Assembly: GCA_002372775.1 (NCBI GenBank)
Contig: DFIJ01000019.1
Location: 1-9,293, forward strand
Source: Christensenella sp. UBA3700
GTDB lineage: Bacteria > Bacillota > Clostridia > Christensenellales > UBA3700
Direction of reading: 5' to 3'
Length of the DNA: 9,293 nt
Numbering within the stretch: the first letter of the stretch is position 1; each line of letters opens with the position of its first letter. Positions 8,286 through 9,293 of this stretch are shown here, piece by piece. The notes beneath the pieces are model-generated. The model was given only the letters and a program-made list of their open reading frames with translations. It made no database searches and was not told the DNA's origin. The translations under genes and the position numbers were made by a program.

Positions 8286-8445
8286 AGAGGAAAACATAAT
8301 AATTGATAGTACAAAAATAAAAAATATTATTAAGCAATCATTCCAAGAAGTAAAATCGAAGGAAAGCGTTAATAAAACAAAAGCGACTATTGTGAATAAT
8401 ATCGTTGAAATTATGAAACAGGAGTTGAAAGAAGATGTTAATTAA
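8278..8445 (+). CDS. Small hypothetical protein between helicase and DndD-like genes
   Basis: A 55-residue protein that I do not recognise. The composition is rich in Lys, Glu, Ile and Asn, close to neutral in net charge (10 Lys against 9 acidic residues), with no cysteine and no membrane segment. It appears mostly helical in two blocks (about residues 11-28 and 33-52). The frame is open from an earlier ATG at 8233, but the ATG at 8278 is preferred: it follows a strong GAGGAGG site at 8259-8265, and the longer version would lie deep inside the helicase gene. It overlaps the helicase by 8 bp and the next gene by 11 bp, which is good evidence that it is translated. Its place directly before a DndD-like gene recalls the small DndE partner of Dnd systems, but at 55 residues it is about half the usual DndE length and shows no motif I can match, so no function is assigned. 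Confidence 0.6.
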   Translation: MNKEENIIIDSTKIKNIIKQSFQEVKSKESVNKTKATIVNNIVEIMKQELKEDVN

Positions 8446-9293
8446 AAAGATAGTATTAAACAATTATAGACAGTTTAAAAATGTTGATTTGCAATTTTCG
8501 ACTGATCCTGAAAAAAATATCACAATAATATTAGGAAACAATGGATTCGGTAAAACAACTTTTCTAAGAAGTTTTATCTGGTGTCTTTATAGAACTAGTA
8601 ATCTATTTAAAAATCCTATTCTCTTAAATTCTGAAATCGCATCTGAAATGAAACCAGGGGATCATAAAACGGTAAAAGTTGAACTGACACTTGAACACAA
8701 TAATTTTAACTATAAAATCACTACAAGAGAAGTATATACAAAAACTGAAGATGATGATATTGTTGTAAGTAAAAAAGCTGCTACATCAATCGTTAAAATG
8801 GGTGATTTTGATGGTTTAGCAAATGCAATAACTATACAAGAATCTTCAGCTGTCGCTAATGAAATTGAAACTATTTTACCACAAGAATTAAAAGATTACT
8901 TTTTCTATGATGGAGAAAATAATAAAATTGAAGAAGCAAGTAATAGAAAAAATATAAAAAATGCAGTATCAAGAATGGTCGGGTTAAAAGATTTTGAAAA
9001 TTTAAATGCATACTTTGATCCAAAAAGTACGGTTGGAGTTGTAAGCAAATTACAAAATCAATTAAGTAGTGATGACTTAACTCTACTACCATTGCAAGAA
9101 GAACTGAGCACAAGAAAAACAGAACTTGAAGAATTTAACAATAAACTCATTGAAAATAATGAAGAAATTGATAAACTTGATGCAGAAATTGCTGAAAAGA
9201 AGAAAATTATTGATGCTAATATTGATGCAAAAGAATTTCAAGATGAAAAAGATAGACTTGAGGATGATGTTTCTAAAAATGAAGATGAAATCC
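8435..9293 (+). CDS. DndD-like SMC/Rad50-type ATPase, 5' part
   Basis: A partial gene: the frame runs without a stop for 286 residues to the window edge and the C-terminal half is missing. The N-terminus has the ABC/SMC pattern: a strand leading to N-N-Y-R-Q-F (9-14), then the Walker A loop G-N-N-G-F-G-K-T (34-41). A distinctive F-F-Y-D-G-E motif sits at 156-161; a similar F-F-x-D-G-E is typical of DndD. After about residue 205 the protein becomes a highly charged coiled coil rich in Glu, Lys and Leu, as in SMC and Rad50 arms. Walker B and the signature motif should lie beyond the window. DndD is the ATPase of the DNA phosphorothioation complex and is thought to nick or open DNA during sulfur insertion; that role is inferred here. 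The ATG at 8435 follows an AGGAG site (8420-8424) by 10 nt and overlaps the upstream 55-residue gene by 11 bp. Other AAA/SMC-like defence ATPases remain possible. Confidence 0.8.
   Translation, partial: MLIKKIVLNNYRQFKNVDLQFSTDPEKNITIILGNNGFGKTTFLRSFIWCLYRTSNLFKNPILLNSEIASEMKPGDHKTVKVELTLEHNNFNYKITTREVYTKTEDDDIVVSKKAATSIVKMGDFDGLANAITIQESSAVANEIETILPQELKDYFFYDGENNKIEEASNRKNIKNAVSRMVGLKDFENLNAYFDPKSTVGVVSKLQNQLSSDDLTLLPLQEELSTRKTELEEFNNKLIENNEEIDKLDAEIAEKKKIIDANIDAKEFQDEKDRLEDDVSKNEDEI

Noticed and set aside
8233..8445. A 70-residue version of the small gene starting at ATG 8233
   Set aside because: It would overlap the helicase by more than 50 bp and ignores the strong site at 8259-8265, which serves the ATG at 8278.
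8278..8445. Calling the 55-residue protein DndE
   Set aside because: It is about half the usual DndE length and shows no motif I can match; position alone is not enough.
1..9293. Promoters, terminators, CRISPR arrays, tRNAs or insertion sequences
   Set aside because: Coding sequence fills the window with gaps of 16 bp or less. No stem-loop plus T-run, repeat array, cloverleaf or transposase was seen between genes.

Overview
The window is AT-rich DNA (roughly one third G+C by eye). It has purine-rich Shine-Dalgarno sites (AAAGGAGG, AAGGAG, GAGGAGG), AAA/AGA/TTA-rich codon use, TAA/TAG stops and the standard code. This fits a low-GC Firmicute (Bacillota), possibly of the gut Clostridia or Erysipelotrichia type; the genus cannot be told from this sequence. 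All supported genes lie on the + strand and form one tightly packed run. Gaps are 16 bp or less and three gene pairs overlap, so this is very probably the inside of a single operon that continues past both ends of the window.

Layout: (1) 1-483, the C-terminal end of a phosphoadenosine-phosphosulfate (PAPS) reductase-like protein with a ferredoxin-type cysteine tail; (2) 473-1351, a DUF4007 protein; (3) 1364-4966, a 1200-residue P-loop ATPase resembling the large BrxC/PglY-type ATPases of defence systems; (4) 4979-6124, a class V PLP-dependent cysteine desulfurase; (5) 6141-8285, a phospholipase D-like domain fused to an SF2 (DEAH) helicase; (6) 8278-8445, an unrecognised 55-residue protein; (7) 8435-9293, the N-terminal part of a DndD-like SMC/Rad50-type ATPase. 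No RNA gene, mobile element, CRISPR array, promoter or terminator was found, and no gene-free stretch is longer than about 16 bp.

How the genes may work together (inference): a cysteine desulfurase (DndA/IscS role), a PAPS-reductase-like Fe-S protein (DndC role) and a DndD-like ATPase are three of the core parts of DNA phosphorothioation (Dnd) systems, in which sulfur from cysteine replaces a non-bridging oxygen of the DNA backbone. Here they are interleaved with a BrxC/PglY-like ATPase, DUF4007 and a PLD-helicase, which look like recognition or interference parts. BREX type 4 is also known for a PAPS-reductase-like component (BrxP) next to a large ATPase. The operon therefore looks like a sulfur-based anti-phage modification/restriction system combining Dnd-like and BREX-like parts. 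No DndB, canonical-length DndE, PglZ, BrxL or methyltransferase is visible in these 9.3 kb, so the exact class depends on the flanking genes.
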